Both the position numbers and the translations under genes were made by a program. DNA of 42,010 nt from an uncultured Bacteroides sp. (lineage in GTDB: Bacteria > Bacteroidota > Bacteroidia > Bacteroidales > Bacteroidaceae): assembly GCA_947074195.1 (NCBI GenBank), contig CAMTOS010000016.1, positions 1 through 42,010 of the forward strand, given 5' to 3'. The notes below the pieces were generated by a model. The model ran no database searches, had not been told where the DNA came from, and worked only from the letters and a program-made list of their open reading frames with translations. Each line of letters opens with the position of its first letter. The first letter of the stretch is position 1. Positions 34,019-41,387 of this stretch are shown piece after piece.

Positions 34019-35077
34019 ATGATTAAAAGTCTGATTAGTGGATTTTTTGTTTCAATGTTGTTCTTCTCTTGTTCGAAGACACCGCCCTCCATATTTGTGG
34101 TATGCGAGGAGAACAGTGTAGGCAATGCAATCTTAAAGTGGGAAACTTCGCCTGTCATGCATGGCAATGTGAAAGTTTACGCTTCTACAGACCCTGAATT
34201 CATTCGTGAAGTAAACCCGGTTGCTGTTGCGCCAATTTCAGAAGGCCGCCTTACCATCATTACCGACAATCCTACCAAAAGATATTATTACCGTCTGGTG
34301 TTCGACAATAAGTACCGTCTGAACACTGCCACGCGTAATATCAATATATCGGGCATTCAGAATTTTCGCGATCTGGGCGGATACCGCTCTATGACCGATA
34401 AAAAGAATGTGGCCTGGGGAAAGCTTTATCGCTCGGGCGAAATCGATACGCTGACGGCATCTGCAAAGCGTGAGTTTAAGAACATGGGAATCAAGACCAT
34501 CGTCGATCTTCGTGGTACAAGCGAACAGCATACAACCCGAAGTGTGACTGATGCCATCAATGTAGTCAGCATTCCTATTCCGCTCGAAGAGCTGACGCAG
34601 GTACTTCAGGGCATTCAGCACGGAGTCATCATTGGTGATACCGTGAACAATATAATGGAACGACTCAATCGTGAGCTGGTCGGACAATGGTATCCGTCGT
34701 ACAGTCAGCTTTTCAAATTGATGCTCGATAAAGATAACTACCCTATGGTAATTTCGTGCTCATGGGGCAAAGGCCGTGCCGGAGTCGCATCTGCACTGGT
34801 TCTTTACGCACTCGGAGTAAGCGATGATGTGGTAATGAATGACTATTTACTGACCAATACTTATTTTAATATACCACGTGCGTCGAGTTACGGATATAAA
34901 CTACCGGTGAAATCTCAGGAAGGCATTACGGCAGTTTTTATGGCGAAAGAGAATTTTCTGAATGCCGCAAAGAGTGAAATCAGACGTAACTATGGCGATG
35001 TACCCACCTACCTGCAGGAAGGATTGGGATTAAGCAAAGAAGATCAAAAGAAACTACAGTCCATACTACTCGAATAA
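34019..35077 (+). CDS. lipoprotein tyrosine-phosphatase-like protein with altered CX5R loop
   Basis: 352 residues. Lipoprotein signal MIKSLISGFFVSMLFFSC with lipobox LFFSC. Residues 22-105 resemble a fibronectin-like strand domain. From about 110 onwards it matches the Y_phosphatase3 family: IQNFRDLGGYRSM, LYRSGEIDTL, IKTIVDLRGTSE. The active-site loop reads SCSWGKGRAG (about Cys247 to Arg253) instead of the usual HCxxGKDRTG. The Cys and Arg are kept, but the His before Cys and the Asp before Arg are replaced by Ser and Gly. It may be an altered or weak phosphatase, facing the periplasm or outside. Monocistronic. Confidence 0.82.
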   Translation: MIKSLISGFFVSMLFFSCSKTPPSIFVVCEENSVGNAILKWETSPVMHGNVKVYASTDPEFIREVNPVAVAPISEGRLTIITDNPTKRYYYRLVFDNKYRLNTATRNINISGIQNFRDLGGYRSMTDKKNVAWGKLYRSGEIDTLTASAKREFKNMGIKTIVDLRGTSEQHTTRSVTDAINVVSIPIPLEELTQVLQGIQHGVIIGDTVNNIMERLNRELVGQWYPSYSQLFKLMLDKDNYPMVISCSWGKGRAGVASALVLYALGVSDDVVMNDYLLTNTYFNIPRASSYGYKLPVKSQEGITAVFMAKENFLNAAKSEIRRNYGDVPTYLQEGLGLSKEDQKKLQSILLE

Positions 35078-35112
35078 TATGGGATTTGTAGCAGAGAGAA
35101 GCTTTTAATATC

Positions 35113-35120
35113 TATCTTTG
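35113..35120 (+). promoter_or_regulatory. -7 promoter element of the DEAD-box helicase gene
   Basis: TATCTTTG matches TAnnTTTG. It lies 217 bp upstream of the ATG, so the gene has a long leader. Confidence 0.65.
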
Positions 35121-35126
35121 CGAATT

Positions 35127-35336
35127 GTTTTTTAAGGATAACGCGTTCTGTATACTTCGGGTTGACGGAGAAATGAGGAACGAAAGGCAACCGGAAGGTT
35201 GTCGTAACAGAAAAGCTATAAGCTTCTTTTTAACTACAGAATTTTTTCTGAAAGAAAAGTCGGGACGCTAACATCCTTATGTCACGGTAAACAGAGTGTT
35301 TACCAGAGTTTATACATAAAGATATACAAAAAGTTA
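35127..35336 (+). promoter_or_regulatory. long structured 5' leader of the DEAD-box helicase gene
   Basis: About 210 nt without a gene. Visible stems: GGCAACC-GGAA-GGTTGTC (35186-35203, GNRA-type loop), AAGC-TATAA-GCTT (35213-35225), CAGAA/TTCTG (35237-35250) and the perfect GGTAAAC-AGAGT-GTTTACC (35286-35304). The last is close to the start codon and could affect translation. Possible cold-shock-type or autoregulatory leader. Confidence 0.5.
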
Positions 35337-37265
35337 ATGAAGACATTTGAGGAACTTGGCGTTTCACCAGAGATACGCCGGGCAATTGAAGAAATGGGAT
35401 ATGAGAATCCCATGCCGGTACAACAGGAAGTGATTCCTTATCTATTAGGCGAAAACAATGACGTTGTGGCCCTTGCGCAGACCGGAACCGGTAAAACAGC
35501 CGCATTCGGTTTACCCCTTATACAAAAGATTGACGTCACTAAACGTGTGCCCCAATCACTGATTTTATGTCCAACACGCGAGCTTTGTCTGCAGATTGCA
35601 GGTGACTTGCACGATTACTCTAAATACATCGACGGTTTAAAAGTACTTCCGGTTTACGGTGGTTCGTCTATCGACAGCCAGATCCGTAGCCTGAAACGTG
35701 GTGTGCACATCATCGTGGCTACACCCGGACGTTTGCTCGACCTGATGGAGCGCAAAACCGTATCGCTTTCGACTGTACACAATGTAGTGCTCGATGAGGC
35801 TGATGAAATGCTGAACATGGGTTTCACCGACAGCATCAACGCTATTCTTGCCGATGTACCACAAGAGCGTAACACACTGCTTTTCTCGGCTACAATGAGC
35901 CCTGAAATCGCGCGTATTTCGAAGAATTATCTTCGCGATGCGAAAGAGATTACCATCGGACGTAAGAACGAAGGAAACAACAATGTGAAGCATGTGGCCT
36001 ATATGGTTCATGCAAAAGATAAATTCGAAGCGCTGAAGCGTATTGTCGATTTCTATCCACAGATCTACGGTATCATTTTCTGCCGTACCCGTAAGGAAAC
36101 TCAGGAAATTGCCGATAAACTGATGCAGGAAGGCTATAGCGCCGATTCACTGCACGGTGAACTTTCGCAGGCTCAGCGTGATGCTGTGATGTCAAAATTC
36201 CGTAACCACAATCTGCAACTACTGGTAGCTACCGATGTGGCTGCACGTGGTATCGACGTAGATGATTTGACGCACGTAATCAACTATGGTTTGCCAGACG
36301 ATACTGAAAGCTACACACACCGTAGCGGTCGTACAGGTCGTGCCGGTAAAACAGGTACAGCTATCGCTATTCTTAACCTTCGCGAAAAAGGTAAGATGCG
36401 CGAAATCGAACGTATCATCAATACTAAATTCATCGTTGGTGAACTTCCAACTGCCAAGGAAATCTGTGAAAAGCAGCTTTACAAGGTAATCGATGAACTG
36501 GAAAAAGTAAAAGTAAACGATGAAGAGATCAACGAATACATGCCCGAAATCTACCGCAAGCTGGAATGGCTGAGCAAGGAAGATTTGATTAAGCGCATGG
36601 TATCTCACGAATTCAACCGTTTCGAAGAATACTATCGCGGTAAAGCAGATATCTCTGCTGTAACCGGTGCCGAACAAGGTGGCAAAGAACGCAGAACCGG
36701 TGGTAGCCGTAAAGCTGCCGATGGATTTACCCGTCTGTTCATCAACTTAGGTAAGATGGACGGTTTCTATCCAGCCGAACTGATTACTATGCTTAACAAT
36801 AATACCCGTGGTCGTATCGAACTGGGTCGTATCGACCTGATGAAGAATTTCTCTTTCTTTGAAGTAGATGAGAAAGAAGCTGACAACGTGGTGAAAGCAT
36901 TGAAGCGCGTAGACTGGAAAGGCCGTAAGGTTGTGGTTGAAGTTGCTGATGCTGATGGCGAAGGTGCCCCGAAAGAAGGTGGAAGAGGCCGTGGAAACGG
37001 TGGTTTCCGCAGAGACGGACGCTCGGGCGGTGGTAACCGCGGCGGTGGCGATCGTCAGGCAAGAGGCCGTGGCGACCGTAACAATGATCGTAATGATCGT
37101 GGTGACCGCAAAGATCGTGACAGCAAACCGGCAAAGCCAAGTCGTGAAGAACGTGGCTATTCTAAAGCACGCGGTACACGCGAAGACTGGCAGAAATTAT
37201 TTAAAGGTTCTGAACCCGATTTCTCGGAAGAAGGTTGGGCAAAGCGTAAGCCAAGAAAAAAATAG
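35337..37265 (+). CDS. DEAD-box ATP-dependent RNA helicase (DeaD/CsdA-like)
   Basis: 642 residues. Q motif (ENPMPVQQEVIP), motif I AQTGTGKT (47-54), PTREL, DEAD (VLDEADEMLNMGF), SAT (LFSATMS), and motif VI (HRSGRTGRAG). Residues about 440-545 form a DbpA-type RNA-binding domain (FINLGKMDGFYPAELITMLN). The last 100 residues are a basic RG/RD-rich tail (RGRGNGGFRRDGRSGGGN). Remodels RNA in ribosome assembly or mRNA decay; this family is often cold-induced. The long leader and following terminator suggest a single-gene transcript. Confidence 0.93.
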   Translation: MKTFEELGVSPEIRRAIEEMGYENPMPVQQEVIPYLLGENNDVVALAQTGTGKTAAFGLPLIQKIDVTKRVPQSLILCPTRELCLQIAGDLHDYSKYIDGLKVLPVYGGSSIDSQIRSLKRGVHIIVATPGRLLDLMERKTVSLSTVHNVVLDEADEMLNMGFTDSINAILADVPQERNTLLFSATMSPEIARISKNYLRDAKEITIGRKNEGNNNVKHVAYMVHAKDKFEALKRIVDFYPQIYGIIFCRTRKETQEIADKLMQEGYSADSLHGELSQAQRDAVMSKFRNHNLQLLVATDVAARGIDVDDLTHVINYGLPDDTESYTHRSGRTGRAGKTGTAIAILNLREKGKMREIERIINTKFIVGELPTAKEICEKQLYKVIDELEKVKVNDEEINEYMPEIYRKLEWLSKEDLIKRMVSHEFNRFEEYYRGKADISAVTGAEQGGKERRTGGSRKAADGFTRLFINLGKMDGFYPAELITMLNNNTRGRIELGRIDLMKNFSFFEVDEKEADNVVKALKRVDWKGRKVVVEVADADGEGAPKEGGRGRGNGGFRRDGRSGGGNRGGGDRQARGRGDRNNDRNDRGDRKDRDSKPAKPSREERGYSKARGTREDWQKLFKGSEPDFSEEGWAKRKPRKK

Positions 37266-37290
37266 TGTTTCAATAGATCTATAATTGCGA

Positions 37291-37335
37291 AGCAGGAAAT
37301 CCTCCTTTTTAGGAAGTGGTTTTCTGCTTTTCTTC
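37291..37335 (+). terminator. intrinsic terminator of the DEAD-box helicase gene
   Basis: AGCAG-GAAA and TTT-CTGCT arms (37291-37299 with 37321-37328, one bulge) followed by a T-rich stretch, 26 bp past the stop. Confidence 0.55.
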
Positions 37336-37432
37336 GTTTTTGGGGCTTTTTATTTGACTATTTTGATCTGTTTTTCTGAATGGAGCGAACAAAAAAGCTA
37401 CTTTGATGGTTACAATAATACGGAGATATTAT

Positions 37433-37440
37433 TATATTTG
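37433..37440 (+). promoter_or_regulatory. orphan -7 promoter element
   Basis: TATATTTG matches TAnnTTTG but precedes no gene. It is about 155 bp upstream of the strong terminator hairpin at 37539-37602. Confidence 0.5.
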
Positions 37441-37445
37441 TGCGA

Positions 37446-37602
37446 ACGTTTTGCAATTACAATATTTGTGGCATCTGGAAAATAGTCTCTTCATTCCGGC
37501 TGTTAATGAGTTTTCTAAACATAAATGACTGGTAGGTCCCTGTACGATCTCGTTTCTTTAGTTCAACCGAATGTAAGGAATGAGATTAGTACAGGTTTTT
37601 TT
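37446..37602 (+). ncRNA. candidate small RNA of about 155 nt
   Basis: Bounded on the left by a -7 element (37433-37440) and on the right by a long hairpin plus seven T. Contains no open frame with Bacteroidota-like features. Identity with a known RNA family could not be established from sequence alone. Confidence rests on the promoter-terminator pairing. Confidence 0.42.
37539..37602 (+). terminator. long intrinsic terminator hairpin
   Basis: CCTGTAC (37539-37545) pairs with GTACAGG (37589-37595). Inside it, ATCTC pairs with GAGAT and TTTCTT with AAGGAA (one G-T pair), with an internal mismatch. TTTTTTT follows at 37596-37602. Confidence 0.75.
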
Positions 37603-37670
37603 ATATATCTACTCGTCATTATATTGATATACAGCCTGTTATCTGGTGGTGAATACTCGCTTTGTCAGCC

Positions 37671-37742
37671 ATAGCTTCTCAGCATGCTGGCAAGCGCTTC
37701 CCGGCACGCTGAGAAGCTATGCTCAGCAAGCTGAGTAGCGCT
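37671..37742. repeat. 22-bp phased intergenic repeat array, copy 3
   Basis: ATAGCT, AGCGCT, AGCTAT and AGCGCT start at 37671, 37693, 37715 and 37737, each exactly 22 bp apart. The 16-mers between them are TCTCAGCATGCTGGCA, TCCCGGCACGCTGAGA and GCTCAGCAAGCTGAGT. The third is nearly a perfect palindrome. Copy 3 is the most regular of the three arrays. Confidence 0.9.
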
Positions 37743-37757
37743 CGCCGGGAAATGGAC

Positions 37758-37796
37758 AAAAAAAGAACCGCAACCTGAGTAAATCCGGCTGCGGTT
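37758..37796 (-). terminator. intrinsic terminator of the LOG-SIS-PfkB operon
   Basis: AACCGCA (37766-37772) pairs with TGCGGTT (37790-37796). On the minus strand the stem is followed by a T run (plus-strand A run 37758-37764), 34 bp past the PfkB stop. Confidence 0.75.
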
Positions 37797-37829
37797 TTGG
37801 TTTTATAAGGGGTTTAGCCTGCGCTAAAC

Positions 37830-38756
37830 TTATTCGCTTTTCATTCTTTCGGCAAACTCTGCAGATACATAGTTATTCAGGCTTTTGCAGGCCTCTGTGG
37901 CAAATTCCATTCCACTCTGAATAATCTTGTCCCACGCAGCTTCATCCAGCGTATCTATATCGTCAAATCGCACTCTGTTTTTCAGCAGACCGAAGATGAT
38001 GCCTGCATTGAAGTTATCGCCTGCACCTACCGTACTTGTGGTTTCCACCTGCGGCGTATGATATTGCTTATTGATGGTTTTAGTGTGCAGCGTTACATCC
38101 GATTCACCCGAAGTATAGATAAAATTGCTGCAGTAGAATTTAATCTTATCCTTGTAAATCTTCTCGCTGTCTTCCATGCCATACATATTGATGAAATCGT
38201 CCTGCGAACCGCGCACCAGTGTGGCATATTCAAAATTCTCGATGATGTTAGCCGTAAGGCGCATCACTTCGCTTTTGTGCGAGCTTCTGAAGTTAGGGTC
38301 GTAGTAGATGATAGCTTTCTTTCTGCGCGCTTCTTCGAGCAGATCGACCATCTTATCGCGCAACACCGGATTAAGGGCGTAGTAAGAGCCGAAAATCACG
38401 ATATCGTCTTCCTCAATGGCGGGCAACGTCACATCCAGTCTTTGCTTGGGATAATCTTTATAGAACATATACTCCGCATCGTTACGGTCGTTCAGGAACG
38501 CCAGCGATACAGGCGATTTTCCGTCGGGAAATACATTTACATGATCGGTAGAAATATTATTCTGCTTCATGAAATCGAGAATGATATTTCCTACATGGTC
38601 ATTACCGGTTTCGCTGATAAAGCAAACGTTCACGCCACAACGCGCCATAGAAATGATTCCGTTGAAAACCGATCCGCCGGGAATGGCTGTCGATGGTTGG
38701 TTGTTCTCGAAGATAATATCGAGAATCGTTTCGCCTATACCAATTACTTTTCGCAT
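37830..38756 (-). CDS. PfkB family carbohydrate kinase
   Basis: 308 residues, ribokinase fold. N-terminal substrate segment IPGGSVFNGIISMARCG and the C-terminal catalytic anion-hole signature STVGAGDNFNAGI, where the Asp is the catalytic base. KVIGIGETILDIIF is the usual start. It phosphorylates a sugar or sugar phosphate; the substrate cannot be told. Its start overlaps the end of the SIS-domain gene by 13 bp, so it is translationally coupled to it. Confidence 0.92.
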   Translation of the reverse strand: MRKVIGIGETILDIIFENNQPSTAIPGGSVFNGIISMARCGVNVCFISETGNDHVGNIILDFMKQNNISTDHVNVFPDGKSPVSLAFLNDRNDAEYMFYKDYPKQRLDVTLPAIEEDDIVIFGSYYALNPVLRDKMVDLLEEARRKKAIIYYDPNFRSSHKSEVMRLTANIIENFEYATLVRGSQDDFINMYGMEDSEKIYKDKIKFYCSNFIYTSGESDVTLHTKTINKQYHTPQVETTSTVGAGDNFNAGIIFGLLKNRVRFDDIDTLDEAAWDKIIQSGMEFATEACKSLNNYVSAEFAERMKSE

Positions 38757-39349
38757 AGCTCGCGCGATTTTTCACCCAAATAGCCACCATGATGGCGTTT
38801 AGAGTAATCTTCAATAGTAAACTTCGTCTCCGTCATAGTCTGTACCACCAGGATATCGCCAATCACAGTCATTGCTGTGGTCGATGTAGTAGGGGTCATA
38901 CCGAGCGTACAAACCTCATCGGGTTTACCCGTGCTCAGACAAACATCAGATGCCTTGGCCAGCGGACTTTCGGGGTTTCCGGTAATCACGATAAACTTCA
39001 GATTCGGATCAAGGTTGCGTGCCAGACTAATGAGTTCCACGATTTCGCGGGTTTTTCCTGAGTTAGAAATCAGTAACAACACATCGTTCTCCTGAAGAAT
39101 ACCCAGGTCGCCATGTTGCGCCTCACTGGGATGCAGGAATACCGATGGCACACCGGTAGAGCAGAACGTTGTCGCGATGTTCATGGCAATCTGGCCGGCT
39201 TTACCCATACCACTGGTCACCAGCTTACCGCGTTTACGGTGAACTTGTTCTACAATCAGTCCCACCGCTTTCTCATAATCGTCTGTAATAGGAATATTGG
39301 CTACCGCCTCTGCCTCTTTGCGTAGCAGATCTTTAATAGATTCTATCAT
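38744..39349 (-). CDS. SIS-domain sugar-phosphate isomerase (KpsF/GutQ-like, no CBS domains)
   Basis: 201 residues. A single SIS domain: LVTSGMGKAGQIAMNIATTF, VFLHPSEAQHGDLG and LLLISNSGKTREIVELI are the core segments of the arabinose-5-phosphate isomerase family. PTTSTTAMTVIGDIL also matches. The CBS pair that normally follows in KdsD/KpsF is absent, the chain ending just after the SIS domain. It overlaps the LOG gene by ATGA and the kinase by 13 bp. It could interconvert aldose and ketose 5-phosphates, but the substrate is inferred. Confidence 0.88.
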   Translation of the reverse strand: MIESIKDLLRKEAEAVANIPITDDYEKAVGLIVEQVHRKRGKLVTSGMGKAGQIAMNIATTFCSTGVPSVFLHPSEAQHGDLGILQENDVLLLISNSGKTREIVELISLARNLDPNLKFIVITGNPESPLAKASDVCLSTGKPDEVCTLGMTPTTSTTAMTVIGDILVVQTMTETKFTIEDYSKRHHGGYLGEKSRELCEK

Positions 39350-39882
39350 ATATTAGCTATCTCGTTTAGTTCGGTCAATGTACGTGCCACTGCAATATAT
39401 TTGCTTACAGGGTGGCGCATAAATCCCTTATCATTCATCTCCTCGATGAATTTAAGCAAGGTGTCATAAAAACCATTGACGTTATATAGTATAATTTTCT
39501 TCGAATAGTAACCGATGGAAACGGCAGCAACCACATGAAAAATCTCATCGATTGTACCCACACCTCCGGGCAATGCAATCAGTACGTCGGCCAGTTCGGC
39601 CATCTTATCTTTGCGGTCGCTCAGGTTCACCGAAGGAATAGTAATGTCGAGCAGGTTGCTCACTTTTCCGTTCTCCTCTAACTTCGAGGGAACCACCCCG
39701 ATAACTTCTGCACCCGATGCTTTGGCAGCTTTCGCTACTTCCTCCATCAATCCCAGCGCTGCTCCGCCATAAACCAGGCAATTCCTGTTCTCGCCAATCC
39801 AGCGGCCAATTTCGCGGGCACTTTCGGCATACGACGGATCAATCACCTCTGATGCAGAACAAAACACACAAATCTTTTTCAT
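39346..39882 (-). CDS. LOG family (TIGR00730) nucleoside 5'-monophosphate phosphoribohydrolase-like protein
   Basis: 178 residues from the ATG at 39882 (an ATG two codons upstream is also possible). Rossmann-like fold. The key motif is ALPGGVGTIDEIF, close to the LOG active-site PGGxGTxxE with Asp before the catalytic Glu, and LVYGGAALGLMEEVA is the nucleotide-binding segment. The family releases ribose 5-phosphate from nucleoside monophosphates such as AMP or cytokinin nucleotides. First gene of a coupled three-gene operon. Confidence 0.92.
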   Translation of the reverse strand: MKKICVFCSASEVIDPSYAESAREIGRWIGENRNCLVYGGAALGLMEEVAKAAKASGAEVIGVVPSKLEENGKVSNLLDITIPSVNLSDRKDKMAELADVLIALPGGVGTIDEIFHVVAAVSIGYYSKKIILYNVNGFYDTLLKFIEEMNDKGFMRHPVSKYIAVARTLTELNEIANI

Positions 39883-40090
39883 ATGCATTGCATCTTAAAA
39901 ATAATGGTGCAAAGTACGTCAATTTGTATCTAATATAAAAATAAATAGATGCTTTTGTGCCCCTGAAAAGGGTTGCCTATTGTTTGCTGAGGCGTTGATA
40001 AAAGATACTTATTGTCTGCACAGCTGACTTTATTTATCCCTTGAAACAGTTTTTATAGTTAATATTGATGGCTATCTATAAAACTATGGA

Positions 40091-40098
40091 TACATTTG
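40091..40098 (+). promoter_or_regulatory. -7 promoter element of the M16 peptidase gene
   Basis: TACATTTG matches TAnnTTTG, 25 bp upstream of the ATG. Confidence 0.6.
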
Positions 40099-40122
40099 TA
40101 ATCAGGAACAAAGAAAATAAAC

Positions 40123-41361
40123 ATGAAAACAGAGAGCAACGAACCTCTTATACATACACTTGCCAACGGACTTCGCATTATCTACAAGCCGCTTCCTACC
40201 GATGTGGCTTACTGCGGTTATGCTGTAAATGCAGGTACCCGCGATGAGGCCGACAACGAACAGGGCATGGCACACTTTGTGGAGCACATGCTTTTTAAAG
40301 GCACCGAAAAGCGTAAGGCATGGCACATTCTGAATCGTATGGAGGTAGTGGGAGGCGATCTGAACGCCTACACCAACAAGGAGGAGATGGTGGTCTATTC
40401 GGCTTTCCTTTCGTCCGACTGGCAGCGTGCCACCGAGTTGCTTACCGACATTGTTTTTCATTCTACCTTTCCACAGCGTGAAATCGAGAAAGAGATCGAG
40501 GTCATTATCGACGAGATACAATCGTATGAAGATACGCCATCGGAGCTCATCTTCGACGATTTTGAAGACATGATTTTCAAGGGAAGTCCGCTGGGAAGAA
40601 ACATCCTCGGTATCCCCGAACAGCTTCGAAACTTCACTTCGGCAGATGCTCTGAAGTTTACCCATCGGCTGTATCATCCCGATAATATGGTTTTCTTCGC
40701 CCAGGGAAAGCTCGATTTCGATAAACTTGTTAAGAAGCTGGAGAAGCTCACTGCCCATATTCAGCCCATGCCGGGCGATATGCCCAAACGTGTGGCTCCT
40801 CCTTTATATATTCCTCGCCAGGATGTTATCTCTAAAGATACACATCAGGCCCATGTCATGATCGGTGCACGTGCCTACAATGCTTACGATGATAAGCGCA
40901 CGGCACTTTATCTGCTGAACAATGTTCTGGGCGGACCGGGTATGAACAGTAAGCTCAACGTCTCATTGCGCGAAAAGCGCGGACTGGTCTACAACGTAGA
41001 ATCCAATCTGACATCTTATACCGATACCGGCGTATTTGCCATCTATTTCGGCACCGATCCGCATGACATTGAACGCTGTCTCAGACTGGTGCGCAAGGAA
41101 ATGAAGTCGTTTTGCGATAAGAAGCTCACGGCTTCCCAACTGCATGCTGTACAGAAACAGCTTATCGGACAAATCAGTGTGGCATCGGATAATTTCGAAA
41201 ACAACGCACTGGGTATGGCAAAGGTATTTCTGCATTACAACAAATACGAGAACCGCCAGAAAGTGTGCGACCGTATCAATGCCGTTACCGCCGATGAAAT
41301 ATGGCAGGTAGCCAACGATATGTTTGCCCCCGAACATCTGTCTACGCTTATCTATAAATAA
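40123..41361 (+). CDS. M16 family zinc metallopeptidase (pitrilysin/processing-peptidase-like)
   Basis: 412 residues. Inverted zinc motif HFVEHMLFKG (His51, Glu54, His55) with the distal Glu in the helix EIEKEIEVIIDEIQ. The C-terminal M16 half has REKRGLVYNVESNLTSYTDTGVF, the usual substrate-binding Arg/Tyr region. No signal peptide, so the protein is probably cytoplasmic, like the short M16B peptidases. The SIMPL-domain gene follows 26 bp later on the same strand and is probably cotranscribed. Confidence 0.93.
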   Translation: MKTESNEPLIHTLANGLRIIYKPLPTDVAYCGYAVNAGTRDEADNEQGMAHFVEHMLFKGTEKRKAWHILNRMEVVGGDLNAYTNKEEMVVYSAFLSSDWQRATELLTDIVFHSTFPQREIEKEIEVIIDEIQSYEDTPSELIFDDFEDMIFKGSPLGRNILGIPEQLRNFTSADALKFTHRLYHPDNMVFFAQGKLDFDKLVKKLEKLTAHIQPMPGDMPKRVAPPLYIPRQDVISKDTHQAHVMIGARAYNAYDDKRTALYLLNNVLGGPGMNSKLNVSLREKRGLVYNVESNLTSYTDTGVFAIYFGTDPHDIERCLRLVRKEMKSFCDKKLTASQLHAVQKQLIGQISVASDNFENNALGMAKVFLHYNKYENRQKVCDRINAVTADEIWQVANDMFAPEHLSTLIYK

Positions 41362-41387
41362 AATTACGAACATTAAAATACAAGGTT

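Noticed and set aside
37285..37485. 66-residue open frame after the helicase gene
   Set aside because: It covers the helicase terminator and the orphan promoter, and has no recognisable family features.
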